A stretch of 39,719 bases of DNA from JBBRHF01 sp038223055 (GTDB lineage: Bacteria; Actinomycetota; Actinomycetes; JACCUZ01), in NCBI GenBank assembly GCA_038223055.1, contig JBBRHF010000015.1, forward strand, positions 1 through 39,719, read 5' to 3'. The notes beneath the pieces are model-generated. The model had not been told where the DNA came from. It saw nothing but the letters and a program-made list of their open reading frames with translations, and made no database searches. Made by a program: the position numbers and the translations under genes. Of the stretch, positions 7,876 to 16,342 are shown one piece after another (within the stretch, counting starts at the first letter, position 1; each line of letters opens with the position of its first letter).

Positions 7876-8319
7876 CTACGCGGTGGCAGCAGGGGTTGCG
7901 GGACGCCGGGCGGGTCGGCGACCAGTACGGGTAGGAACGCTGGCGCCGTGCAGAGGCCCGCGCAGGATGGCCAGCCGCTCCGCCAGGATGACTTCGAGCT
8001 CAGGCAGCGTCCGGCGCTCCCGAACATGCTGCCAGGGGGTCTTCCCGGAGACCGGCTTGCCGTTGCGGGTCGCGCCATTTGCCAGCGCGGCGAGAGCCAC
8101 CTCGGCGTCGACCCCGTCGGCGATGGCAACGCCACGGCACTCGGTGCAGTGCCACACCACCGGCAGCTCGGTCGCCTCGGCGGAGAAGGGCACCTCAGTG
8201 ACGTGCGCCGCATCGGTCACGCAGCGGTAGCTCGCGAAACACACCTTGGCCGTGCTGGGGCCGTCGCCGTTCTCATAGCTGTGTGCGCCCAGGCGCGTTC
8301 CTACGATCCTGCCGGCCAT
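7876..8319 (-). CDS. rbpA: RNA polymerase-binding protein RbpA
   Basis: A 147-residue RbpA homologue that in actinobacteria binds the principal sigma factor and RNA polymerase core and stimulates initiation. The core domain shows the Zn-binding pattern: YRC followed by a His, PFSAEATELPVVWHC and TEC (Cys-His-Cys-Cys as in Streptomyces RbpA). The sigma-interaction domain is PWQHVRERRTLPELEVILAERLAILR near residues 95-122. It has a longer, Arg/Pro-rich tail than usual and a slightly longer segment between core and C-terminal domain. ATG at 8319 is preceded by GAGGA at a 6-base spacing. It is transcribed alone, convergent with the YgjV-like gene. Confidence 0.9.
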   Translation of the reverse strand: MAGRIVGTRLGAHSYENGDGPSTAKVCFASYRCVTDAAHVTEVPFSAEATELPVVWHCTECRGVAIADGVDAEVALAALANGATRNGKPVSGKTPWQHVRERRTLPELEVILAERLAILRGPLHGASVPTRTGRRPARRPATPAATA

Positions 8320-8673
8320 CGTCTGTCCTCTGTCCGTGCGTCGTCCTGGCGTTGCTGCCGACGGCTGGTTGGGGCCGCGTCGCGCGGCTGCCGGGGCAGC
8401 GAAAGGGCAAAGCTGCCACGCCGGTTCGTCCAGTGTACCGGGTCAGCGCTCCCGCTGTCGGAAGGATGACGTCCCCCCACCCCGGCGGGTCGAGGGGCGG
8501 TGGAGCCCAGGGTGGCGGCCCATGGTGCCCAGCACACGGCGCCCACAGGCACCGTCGATCCGCTCAAGTCGGCCCGTGCGCCCTCCGATATGAACTGGCA
8601 GGAGCGGGTCGCCACACCTCCCCAGCCTAAAAAAGTGGCCTTTCGAACATATCACCCACAGGAGCTCTTGACC
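8320..8673. other. Intergenic region between rbpA and the peptidoglycan-binding protein gene
   Basis: A 354-base divergent spacer. It contains the putative rbpA promoter (8432-8461) and, near 8629-8655, an A-run and AT-rich tract that may hold the promoter of the downstream plus-strand gene. No gene or structured RNA was recognised. Confidence 0.5.
8432..8461 (-). promoter_or_regulatory. Possible promoter of rbpA
   Basis: On the minus strand CCGACA (8461-8456) and TACACT (8437-8432) are separated by 18 bases, a fair match to -35/-10 elements of a housekeeping sigma promoter, about 110 bases upstream of the rbpA start. Confidence 0.35.
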
Positions 8674-10113
8674 ATGCTGCTCAGGCCCCGCGCGCGTCGA
8701 GTCGTCGTCTCCCCTGGCTCCCCTGTCTCCCCTGTCCGGCTGCTGTCGCTCACGCTCGCCACGATCCTGGCTGTTGGGCTCACCGCGACCGGCGCCACGG
8801 CGGCCGTGCCGGCACCGATCCCGGTCCCCGTCCCGGTCGTCGGTCCGATCCCCACGCCGGCCGCTTCGGCAGTGTTGCCTGCTGGCATCGAGGGCCTCGC
8901 GCGCTTCGTGCCCGCCGTGTCCTGCGACTCCCGGGCCCGGACCGGCACGACCCGGCTGGGCACCCTGCTCGTCGCGACCTATCCGGGCACCCGCTTCGGT
9001 GCCGAGCGCAGCTGCGGCTCGGACCCCCTGGCCACCAGCGAGCACTATGACGGCCGGGCACTGGACTGGATGGTGTCCTCCCGCGACGCGACCGGGGCAG
9101 CGCGGGCCGAGGCCGTCCTGTCCTGGCTGTTCGCGACCGACACGGCCGGCAACCCCTTCGCCAACGCCCGCCGCCTAGGCATCATGTACGTCATCTGGAA
9201 CAACAACGTCTGGGGCGCCTACCGCAGCGGCGACGGGTGGCGCCCGTACTCCACCTGCGCGACCAAGCCCGGGGCGACCTCCGACACGACCTGCCACCGC
9301 GACCACGTGCACTTTTCGCTGTCGTGGGAGGGAGCCACCGGCCGTACGTCGTTCTGGTCCGGGTCGGTCGCCGCGACCGATTTCGGGCCGTGCCGCGACG
9401 TCGACCTCAACTGGGCGACTCCCTACACCCAGGCGAACCCGCTGGGGTGCCCCACCTTCCCCCGCATCGTCGCTCCCCCGGGCGCCACGGCACTCACCAA
9501 GTCCTTGACCACCTTCTCGGGGATGTCACTTGCCACCGGGTCGACCGGGCCGGCCGTCTCCGCCGTTCAACGGGCACTGCAACTGGCCGCCGATGGTGTC
9601 TTCGGCTCGGCGACGCGGGCCGCGCTCATCGCCTTCCAGCAGGCGCACCAACTCCCGGGGACCGGCCGGGTCGACGCCGGCACCTGGCGGGCACTGCTGC
9701 GGGCGACCACCACCGTCCCGCTCAACGAGACCACACCCGGCGTGGTCCGGCCGGTCTGGCCACCCGTCGTGTCCGACAAGCCGGGGACCGACAAGCCCGT
9801 CACGACCAAGCCCGTCACGACCAAGCCCGTCACGACCAAACCCACGAAGCCCGTCACTCCGAAGAAGGTCGCCGTCAAACACAAGCCCGCCACCCGTAAG
9901 GCCGGACCGCTGACCCGCTACCGGGCCACCGTGCTGCGCCGCGGCGCACACGGTGCCGCCGTCAAGGCCCTGCAGCGGGCCTTGGGGGTCCGACCTCGCA
10001 ACGGCTCGTTCGGGGCCAAGACGCGCGCTGCGGTCATCCGTTTCCAGCGGTCACACCGGCTCCCGGCGACGGGCGTCGTCGCCCTCCGGACCTGGCGGGC
10101 ACTCGGCGCCTGA
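8674..10113 (+). CDS. Secreted peptidoglycan-binding protein with M15-like/ARB_07466-type domain
   Basis: A 479-residue exported protein. A signal peptide (about 1-43, LLSLTLATILAVGLTATGATAA) is followed by a domain (about 60-270) with EHYDGRALDWMV, IMYVIWNNNVW and CHRDHVHFSL motifs; the HxxxxxxxD and HVH residues match the Zn ligands of D-Ala-D-Ala carboxypeptidase-like (ARB_07466/VanY-type) domains. Two peptidoglycan-binding-1 modules follow: residues about 285-348 (VQRALQLAADGVFGSATRAALIAFQ) and about 420-479 (LQRALGVRPRNGSFGAKTRAAVIRFQ). Between them lies a Lys/Pro/Thr linker with KPVTT repeats. The start ATG at 8674 has GGAGCTC 8 bases upstream. Likely acts on or attaches to the cell wall. 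Confidence 0.87.
   Translation: MLLRPRARRVVVSPGSPVSPVRLLSLTLATILAVGLTATGATAAVPAPIPVPVPVVGPIPTPAASAVLPAGIEGLARFVPAVSCDSRARTGTTRLGTLLVATYPGTRFGAERSCGSDPLATSEHYDGRALDWMVSSRDATGAARAEAVLSWLFATDTAGNPFANARRLGIMYVIWNNNVWGAYRSGDGWRPYSTCATKPGATSDTTCHRDHVHFSLSWEGATGRTSFWSGSVAATDFGPCRDVDLNWATPYTQANPLGCPTFPRIVAPPGATALTKSLTTFSGMSLATGSTGPAVSAVQRALQLAADGVFGSATRAALIAFQQAHQLPGTGRVDAGTWRALLRATTTVPLNETTPGVVRPVWPPVVSDKPGTDKPVTTKPVTTKPVTTKPTKPVTPKKVAVKHKPATRKAGPLTRYRATVLRRGAHGAAVKALQRALGVRPRNGSFGAKTRAAVIRFQRSHRLPATGVVALRTWRALGA
9793..9861 (+). repeat. 15-bp units encoding KPVTT in a cell-wall protein linker
   Basis: Three identical 15-bp units (AAGCCCGTCACGACC) at 9793-9837, then a 9-bp partial and a fourth unit ending in TCCG (9847-9861), encode KPVTTKPVTTKPVTT and KPVTP between two peptidoglycan-binding modules. 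Confidence 0.92.
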
Positions 10114-10120
10114 GGGCGCC

Positions 10121-11185
10121 CTACGGGCTCGGCACCCCTCGGCGTACGGCGGGGCGCGCGCGCCAGCCGGTCCAGGCGATGGCGCCCAGCGGAATGGGCA
10201 GCCAGAAGGACGCGAGGCGGTAGAGCAGCGTCCCGACCACCGCCTGGTCGGTGGGCACGCCGGCGATGACGAGCAGGCTGGTGAGGCCGGTCTCGACGAA
10301 GCCCAGCCCTCCCGGCGTGATCGGGATGAGCCCCAGGGCGACCGCCCCGACGTAGGCGAGCAGGACCAGCGACGGCTGTACGCGCGCGCCGACCGCGAGC
10401 ATCGCAGCCACAAGGGTCGCGAAGTCGAACATGCGGTTGCCCGCCGCGCTCGCCAGCGCGGCGAACCACCGCCCGGCGAAGGCGGCCGCGATCTGGTCCC
10501 GCTCAGCGACGATGCCCCGGGCGACCCGACGGGCGTCGCCGCGGCGGAGCACCTTGGCGGTCACCATGCCGAGCACCAGTGCGACGGCGCGCACCACCCG
10601 GTCCCAGGTCAGTAGCGCAAACCCCACCGCCACGAGAAGCGCGGCCACGACGAGGGAGATGATCAGCCCTAGCTCGAGCTGGTGGGGCAACGGCGCACCG
10701 GTCAGGACCGCAGGCAGGGCCAGCGCCGGAAGCGCGAGCAGCATGCCGGTGGTGAGCAGCCCAGTGGCCCCGAGCGCCGCACCGACGGTCGCGGCGGGAT
10801 AGCCCGACGAGATGAGCATGGCGGCCTGGACCACGCCACCAGAGGCGGCGCCGCCCGGAACGATGCGGCTCGCCGCATTGGAGGCGAGCTGCGAGCTCGC
10901 GATGTCGAACCAGTTGTCGGTGCGCAGCGCGATCCGCAGCAGCACCCACAGGCTGCCGAAGCTCGCACCCTCCAGCGCGACCACGACGAGGAACCACAAC
11001 GGTTGCACGTCGCCGAGGCGTGGCCATGCGTCGAACACGGTGAGCAGGCTGGGCGCCACGACGTACAGGCCCACAGCGGTAACCACGAGCAGCAGTCCGC
11101 GGCGGACCCGACGCCACAGCGGCCCGGGCCGCCGGCCCCGGGAAGGCGCCACCCGCCCGCCCACCCGATTGCTGGTCCCGTCCAT
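10121..11185 (-). CDS. Flippase-like integral membrane protein (LPG synthase TM region/UPF0104)
   Basis: A 354-residue protein with about eight hydrophobic segments. It has the family's landmarks: LRTDNWFDIASSQLASNAASRIVPGGAASGGVVQ (Pro/Gly-rich core, residues about 85-118), then AYVGAVALGLIPITPGGLGFVETGLTSLL near residues 275-305, where the PGGLGxxE motif is diagnostic of the lysylphosphatidylglycerol-synthase transmembrane/flippase-like superfamily. There is no C-terminal synthetase domain, so a lipid translocation or related role is more likely than aminoacyl transfer. ATG at 11185 is chosen over an upstream frame start at 11230 because the N-terminus then begins with a short basic tail. 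Single-gene unit by position. Confidence 0.8.
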   Translation of the reverse strand: MDGTSNRVGGRVAPSRGRRPGPLWRRVRRGLLLVVTAVGLYVVAPSLLTVFDAWPRLGDVQPLWFLVVVALEGASFGSLWVLLRIALRTDNWFDIASSQLASNAASRIVPGGAASGGVVQAAMLISSGYPAATVGAALGATGLLTTGMLLALPALALPAVLTGAPLPHQLELGLIISLVVAALLVAVGFALLTWDRVVRAVALVLGMVTAKVLRRGDARRVARGIVAERDQIAAAFAGRWFAALASAAGNRMFDFATLVAAMLAVGARVQPSLVLLAYVGAVALGLIPITPGGLGFVETGLTSLLVIAGVPTDQAVVGTLLYRLASFWLPIPLGAIAWTGWRARPAVRRGVPSP

Positions 11186-11485
11186 GCCGTGCAGCCTGGC
11201 AGACTTCCGCGCGCCCTCGTGTATGTGCAAGCGCCCCGTGTCGCCGATGCCGCCCTGCCCTCCACCTCATGAATACGACGAGGGGCCGCGGCCTGGTCAA
11301 GGCCAGGGCACCCGAGGCCGACCAGCCGGTCCGATGGCGACCGGGATCGCCGTCTTCATGGCCGCCGAGGTGATCTACCCTGCGACTGCGTGAGATGGCG
11401 GGACTCGATAGGCGGCCCTCCCGGGTGAGATGTCCGTCCACCTATCGGCCAGTTGCCCGCGCTTGTGCCCCGGAGAGTGCAGAAT

Positions 11486-12595
11486 GTGCGTATGAGGACC
11501 TTGGGCATCGCCGCGCTGGTCCTTGCCCTGTGGTTCTTGCTCGACATCCCGCTGGCGCTGCTGCTCGGCCGACTCTTCGGGCGCCATCGCCACGACCCCG
11601 AACTCGCCGACCCGTTCCAGTTGCAGCGTACGCGGGTGCTCAACGGACCTCGCTCGCGGCGGCGCATCGGCATCCGCGCGGCTGTCGTCACCTGCGCGGT
11701 GTTGGCCGGCGGGCTGACCGTCACCGTCGGCACCGCTGCGGCCGTGGGCAGGCTGCCCGCCGACACGCCGTCACCGGTGGTCCGCTTGATCAAAGCCGTG
11801 AGCCCATTCAAGATCAACACATCCGCCGAGGCCCGCGTCGATGCGCGGCGCGACGCGGCGAAGGTCGCTGCGGCAGCCAAGCCGACCCACACCCAGCGGG
11901 TCGCGACCTCGTCGACCCGTCCGTCCGCCGCCCAACGCCCCACCGGCCACGGACACACCAAGGCGCGCACCCACGCGACGGTGAAACCCAAGAAGTCGTC
12001 GTCGGCCCGCATCGCGGCGCCACTCCCGCCGTGTGTGGGGACCGACGCCACGCCCACGGTGCCGGCAACGACTCCCGCGCCGGCCACAGCAGCAGCGCCT
12101 GAAGCCTCGGTCGGCTACGGCCCGCCCGTGGCCGCCGGAACACTGCCGCGAGTTCCGTCAGACGGTGCCCCGCCGGTCCCGATGGCCGCCTCCGACGCCG
12201 CGCCGACCGCACTGTCGACCCCAACCGCGACCCCGACGCCCAGCCCGACCCCGACGTCCACCCCGACACCGACGCTCACCCCGACGTCGTCGCCCGAGTC
12301 GACTCCCATCAGCGCCACGCCGGCCCCGTCGCTTCCTGCCTCGGTGGGTGCCCGCGCCGGCCGGTCCCCGGGAACCACACCGAGCCCGACGTGCTCCGCG
12401 AGGACCGGCGTCACTCCGACGAACACCGAACCGACCGGCACCGCGGCCGTCCCGCCGCCGTCCGACGGGGGAGGTGCGGCGCCGGTGGACCCGGCACCGG
12501 CCTCATCGAGCCCGGTTCCGGGTCCACCGGCCAGCGTCCCGGCGCCATCAGCCGCCGACACCTCGACGGCCACTCCCGGCGCCACCTACCCCTAG
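11486..12595 (+). CDS. Membrane-anchored Pro/Thr/Ala-rich protein
   Basis: A 369-residue protein with two hydrophobic segments: residues about 4-25 (LGIAALVLALWFLLDIPLALLL) and about 70-90 (AAVVTCAVLAGGLTVTVGTAAAV). After these comes a basic region and then roughly 200 residues dominated by Pro, Thr, Ser and Ala with TPTPTPS-like dipeptide periodicity, typical of extended cell-wall spanning or glycosylated segments. GTG at 11486 lies 8 bases after GGAGAG and is preferred to ATG at 11492. No enzymatic domain is seen. Orthologues are likely poorly conserved outside the N-terminal 100 residues. Function unknown. Confidence 0.6.
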   Translation: MRMRTLGIAALVLALWFLLDIPLALLLGRLFGRHRHDPELADPFQLQRTRVLNGPRSRRRIGIRAAVVTCAVLAGGLTVTVGTAAAVGRLPADTPSPVVRLIKAVSPFKINTSAEARVDARRDAAKVAAAAKPTHTQRVATSSTRPSAAQRPTGHGHTKARTHATVKPKKSSSARIAAPLPPCVGTDATPTVPATTPAPATAAAPEASVGYGPPVAAGTLPRVPSDGAPPVPMAASDAAPTALSTPTATPTPSPTPTSTPTPTLTPTSSPESTPISATPAPSLPASVGARAGRSPGTTPSPTCSARTGVTPTNTEPTGTAAVPPPSDGGGAAPVDPAPASSSPVPGPPASVPAPSAADTSTATPGATYP

Positions 12596-12656
12596 GCCGC
12601 GACTCCCCCCGCAATTGCCCAAATAGCGCTGCGAGTCGGGTCATTTCAGCCGCCGT

Positions 12657-12676
12657 ACCCCCCAACTTCGGGGGGT
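12657..12676. terminator. GC hairpin after the Pro/Thr-rich protein gene
   Basis: ACCCCCC and GGGGGGT form a perfect 7-bp stem with a 6-base loop, 61 bases past the upstream stop and about 105 bases before the next start. Confidence 0.5.
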
Positions 12677-12782
12677 GCACGGCATGGAAGCTTCCGCGTC
12701 GCACGGGCACAGTGAACGCACAGCCCCAGCGCCGCCGGATGGCGGCTTGGGGTCCGAGCGAGACACGGAGAGCAGGTCATCG

Positions 12783-14012
12783 ATGAGTCCTACGACGACG
12801 CGGACCCACCCGCACCCAAAGCAATCTGCCGGCACAGCGCGCACACACCGGGGACTGATCTGGACAGCGTCGGTCGGGGCGATCACCCTGATCGTGGCGC
12901 TGCCCGCCACCGCGCAGGCGGCCCCGCTCGGCGCGGCGGGATCCGGCGCGGGCCACGACGACGACGCCTTCACACAGACCAACCTGGTGTCCGACGTCCC
13001 GGGCCTCGCGGCACTGACCGACCCGGTCGTCACGAACCCCTGGGGCATCGACGCCGGCCCGGCCACCCCGCTGTGGGTCAGCAACAACAACAACTTCCCG
13101 ACCGACCCGGCGAGCCTGGTCAAGGCCATCACCCTCTACCGGGGAGCCAACGGAAAGGACAAGATCGCCAAGGTGCCGCTCGAGGTCAACGCCTCCGGTC
13201 CGACCGGCATGGTGTTCAACCCGACCGACTCTTTCGTCGTGTCCCGCGACGGCAAGAGCGCACCGTCCCGGTTCATCTGGGAGGAGGTCACCGTCGTCCC
13301 GCCGGACGTCGAGACGCCCATCGGCGAGATCACCGGATGGTCCCCCGAGGTACCTCCGGTCACCGACGGGGTGATCAAGGTGACCAAGCCCAGCGCCTTC
13401 CACGCCGGCCTGGCCCTGGTGACCACCGAGGAGGGCCCGCGCTTGCTGGTCGCCGACTCGCAGAACGGCGTCATCGACGTCTATGACGGCAAGTTCCGCA
13501 AGGTGGAGGAGCCGGGTGCCTTCGTCGACCCCGACGCCGTCGCCGCGGACGGCACGGTGATCCTCGCGCCGTACAACGTGGCGGTGCTGCGCGGGCGCGT
13601 CTACGTCGCCTACACCAACAACTCCGGGGTCGGTCCGGAGGCGCTCAGCGTGTTCACCAAGCGCGGCAAGTTCATCAAGCGTCTGGTCTCCGGCGCCCCG
13701 CTGGTCGGGCCCTGGGGGATGACGATCGCCCCCGAGGACTGGGGTGACTTCGGCGGGGACCTGCTGGTCGGCAACGTCGGCGACGGCATCATCAACGCCT
13801 TCGACCGCCGCTCCGGCAAGTTCGCGGGCTCGATCAACGGCGCCGACGGCAAGCCGTTGGTCAACGAGGGCCTGTGGGGCCTGCGGTTCGGCAACGGAGT
13901 CATCGGCACGCCGCGGACACTGCTGTTCTCTGCCGGGATCGGCAAGGAGATCGGCAACGAGGTCTACGAGCACGGGCTGATCGGCATCATCAGTCCGGCG
14001 GATGACGACTGA
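12783..14012 (+). CDS. TIGR03118-type secreted protein
   Basis: A 409-residue exported protein. A signal peptide with hydrophobic core GAITLIVALPATAQA (about 30-47) precedes the mature part that starts FTQTNLVSDVPGLAALTDPVVTNPWGI, the hallmark opening of the TIGR03118 family. The remainder contains repeated beta-propeller-like strands (LLVADSQNGVIDVYDGKF, VYVAYTNNSG, DLLVGNVGDGIINAFDRRSGKF), with NPWG and GPWGM motifs marking blades. The family is secreted, predicted to form a beta-propeller, and has no established activity. Length matches the family. ATG at 12783 follows a CGGAGAG about 13-18 bases upstream; upstream in-frame residues look non-coding. The gene ends before a strong bidirectional terminator. 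Confidence 0.87.
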   Translation: MSPTTTRTHPHPKQSAGTARTHRGLIWTASVGAITLIVALPATAQAAPLGAAGSGAGHDDDAFTQTNLVSDVPGLAALTDPVVTNPWGIDAGPATPLWVSNNNNFPTDPASLVKAITLYRGANGKDKIAKVPLEVNASGPTGMVFNPTDSFVVSRDGKSAPSRFIWEEVTVVPPDVETPIGEITGWSPEVPPVTDGVIKVTKPSAFHAGLALVTTEEGPRLLVADSQNGVIDVYDGKFRKVEEPGAFVDPDAVAADGTVILAPYNVAVLRGRVYVAYTNNSGVGPEALSVFTKRGKFIKRLVSGAPLVGPWGMTIAPEDWGDFGGDLLVGNVGDGIINAFDRRSGKFAGSINGADGKPLVNEGLWGLRFGNGVIGTPRTLLFSAGIGKEIGNEVYEHGLIGIISPADDD

Positions 14013-14032
14013 CCACTGCTGACGATCGACGG

Positions 14033-14082
14033 TGATCGTGAGGGGAGTCGTGCGCCGAACGCGCACGGTTCCCCTCACGATC
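14033..14082. terminator. Strong bidirectional hairpin between convergent genes
   Basis: TGATCGTGAGGGGA (14033-14046) pairs perfectly with TCCCCTCACGATCA (14069-14082), and the inner part (GTCGTGCG/CGCGCACGG) extends the stem. It lies between the stops of the TIGR03118 gene (14012) and the ABC permease gene (14111), so it can serve both strands. Confidence 0.85.
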
Positions 14083-14110
14083 ATGGCGTGGGGTGGCGCA
14101 GGCGGACGCG

Positions 14111-15262
14111 CTAAGCGTCGTCCCAGCTGAAGACGCGCGTGGCGACCAGGGTGATGACCGTCGCGAACGCCAGCAGTACGCCGATGGGGGCCACGATCGC
14201 CGAGGCCCCCTGCCCGCGGGCCAGGACGTCGAGCAGGCCGTCATTCATCCAGCGCAGCGGAAAGACCTTGGAGACCCCGCGCAACCACGCCGGCGCTGCG
14301 GAGATGTCGAAGAAAGAGCCGGACAGGAAGGCCATCGGCAACACCACGAAGTTGGCCATCGCGGTCGCGGCCTCCTCCGTCTTGGCGATGGCCCCGACCA
14401 GCAGCCCGATCGACAGGAACGACAGGGTGCCGGCGACGAGCAGCGGCAGCACGAGCCACCAGGACCCCGACAGCTGCAGCCCGAACGGTGGCGTGACCGC
14501 GACACCGACGAAGAGCACCGCCTGCGCGACGGCGACCACCAGGCTCACCCCAACCCGGGCACCCACGACGGTCCACACCGGCGCGGGCGAGAGCCGGATC
14601 CGGCGCAGCAACTGTTTCTTGCGCCACGACACCAGGGTCAGGGCGGCGCCGAAGGCCGCAGAGGTCGCCACGCCCCAGGACAGGATGCCCGGGGTGATGA
14701 ACTGGATCGCCTTGAGGCTGTCGTCCTCGACCCGGCTCGCGGTCAGCGCGTAGGTCGGGGGCCGACCGGTCGCCGCGACGTTGGCGCGGTCCACCACGGA
14801 GCCGACCACCCCCTGGATGGTCGCCGCCTTGACCGCGTCGGACTGCGCGAACCGCAGCGTGAGCCGTTTCCCCCGCTCGATGAGCACCGCCGGTACGTCG
14901 CCCGAGCGCACCGCCGCCACCGCCGCGTCGACGGTGGCGTAGCGCTTCGGGGTCAGCACCTGGCCGGGCAGGTTGGCTACGATCGGCCCCTCCCCCACGA
15001 CCCCGATCGTGGTCTTGGTGGTGGCCGAGCTGTTGAAGATCAGCCCGAAGACCACGAGGAACATCAACGGGAAGAAGAAGGTGAAGAACAGGGCGGTCCG
15101 GTCGCGGAAGAAGCCCCGGAGCATGGCCCGCGCGAGCGTCACCAGCTGGATGGGCGGCGAGGCGACGTACGTCGCTCGCTCGCCGGACCCGAGGTGCCCG
15201 GCGGTCCCGAGGAGCGGCGTCGTTCCTCCCGGTGACGGGACGGGGATATCGGTGCGGCTCAT
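14111..15262 (-). CDS. ABC-2-type transporter permease
   Basis: A 383-residue ABC-2 permease. A cytoplasmic N-terminus is followed by the first helix (TALFFTFFFPLMFLVVFGLIF, about 57-77), a large extracytoplasmic domain (about 80-185), and five more helices, with the ABC2 region marked by FITPGILSWG, LSPAPVWTVVGARVG and a late LPMAFLSGSFFDISAAPAWLRGVSKVFPLRWMNDGL segment (about 310-345). These match drug/daunorubicin-type exporters of the DrrB/YhgE-like class. Its start overlaps the stop of the ATP-binding gene by 4 bases (ATGA), so the two are coupled and form one exporter. Substrate cannot be read from sequence. Confidence 0.9.
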   Translation of the reverse strand: MSRTDIPVPSPGGTTPLLGTAGHLGSGERATYVASPPIQLVTLARAMLRGFFRDRTALFFTFFFPLMFLVVFGLIFNSSATTKTTIGVVGEGPIVANLPGQVLTPKRYATVDAAVAAVRSGDVPAVLIERGKRLTLRFAQSDAVKAATIQGVVGSVVDRANVAATGRPPTYALTASRVEDDSLKAIQFITPGILSWGVATSAAFGAALTLVSWRKKQLLRRIRLSPAPVWTVVGARVGVSLVVAVAQAVLFVGVAVTPPFGLQLSGSWWLVLPLLVAGTLSFLSIGLLVGAIAKTEEAATAMANFVVLPMAFLSGSFFDISAAPAWLRGVSKVFPLRWMNDGLLDVLARGQGASAIVAPIGVLLAFATVITLVATRVFSWDDA

Positions 15263-16221
15263 GCGCGGAACTCCCGGCCGGTGAGGTGCAAGAACACGTC
15301 CTCCAAGGTCGCCGTACGCACGCTGACCCCGTCGAGGCGGTCCGCCTCGGCGAGGGCCGTGAGCAGGACTGCAGGACTGCAGGTGCTCACCACAACCTCG
15401 GCGTCGGCGGACTCCACCGAGTCGGCGCCGGGCAGCAGCCGCGCGGTGGCCACGTCGAGCACGCGCTGGGGCAGGGCGACCCGGGTGGGCGCATCGAGCC
15501 CGCGCACGAGCGCCGCAGGGGTGTCCATGGCGTGGATGCGCCCGGCGTCCATGATGGCCACCCGGTCACACAGCGCCTCGGCCTCGTCGAGGTAGTGGGT
15601 CGTGTAGACCACCGTCGTCCCCCGGGCCTGGATACCGCTGATCACGTCCCACAGGTTGCGCCGCGCCTGAGGGTCCAAGGCTGCGGTGGGTTCGTCGAGG
15701 AACACGACCTCCGGGTCGTGCACGAGCGCGCAGGCGATCGAGAGACGCTGGCGCTGCCCGCCGGAGAGCCTGTTCTCCAGCGTGTCGGCCTTGTCGGCCA
15801 GGCCGACGAGGTCGAGCCACTCGACGGCCTCGCGCGCCGGGACGCCGTAGAGGGCGCCGAAGGCCTCGATTTGTTCGCGCGCGGTGAGCTTGTCGAAGAA
15901 CGAGCTGGCTTGCAGCTGCACCCCGATGCGCGGCAACAGGTCCGCGTTGCGCGGCCACGGGCTTGCACCGAGCACGCGGACCTCGCCCGAGTCGGCCCGC
16001 CGGATGCCCTCGATGATCTCCAGCGTGGTGGTCTTGCCCGCGCCGTTGGGACCGAGGATGCCGAAGAACTCGCCGTGGGCGACGGTGAACGAGACCCCGT
16101 CGACGGCGCGCAGCGAGCCGTAGGACTTGACCAGATCGAAGACTTCGATGGCATGGCCGCGCGGAGTGATCGGCTGGTTCGGGGCAGCGTGCCTTGCGGT
16201 GCTCCCGTCTGTCTGCACCAT
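15259..16221 (-). CDS. ABC transporter ATP-binding protein, drug-export type
   Basis: A 320-residue ATPase. Walker A is GPNGAGKT (57-64), the Q-loop lies in GVQLQASSFF, the signature is LSGGQRQR, Walker B is VVFLDEPTAALDP, and the switch His follows in TTVVYTTHYLDEAEAL. The C-terminal extension (about 240-320) carries ALPQRVLDVATARLLPGAD and ATLEDVFLHLTGREFRA, typical of DrrA/CcmA-like exporter subunits (the last motif, LEDVFLxLTG, is diagnostic). ATG at 16221 removes a short N-terminal extension open to 16254. It drives the permease encoded directly after it. The pair probably exports a hydrophobic compound or lipid. Confidence 0.93.
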   Translation of the reverse strand: MVQTDGSTARHAAPNQPITPRGHAIEVFDLVKSYGSLRAVDGVSFTVAHGEFFGILGPNGAGKTTTLEIIEGIRRADSGEVRVLGASPWPRNADLLPRIGVQLQASSFFDKLTAREQIEAFGALYGVPAREAVEWLDLVGLADKADTLENRLSGGQRQRLSIACALVHDPEVVFLDEPTAALDPQARRNLWDVISGIQARGTTVVYTTHYLDEAEALCDRVAIMDAGRIHAMDTPAALVRGLDAPTRVALPQRVLDVATARLLPGADSVESADAEVVVSTCSPAVLLTALAEADRLDGVSVRTATLEDVFLHLTGREFRA

Positions 16222-16342
16222 GCGCGGAACCCTAGCGGCATTCGGCCCCGCCACCCGGTGACGGGCAGGTGGTCAGTTTGCTTCCGGGTCCCCCCGCCGA
16301 TATTCGGTCGCGCGGAGCTCCGGTTTGGGCTCTGCTGGACTC

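Noticed and set aside
12777..14084. Long minus-strand open frame opposite the TIGR03118 gene
   Set aside because: It is a high-GC antisense frame; the plus-strand protein is a recognisable family member.
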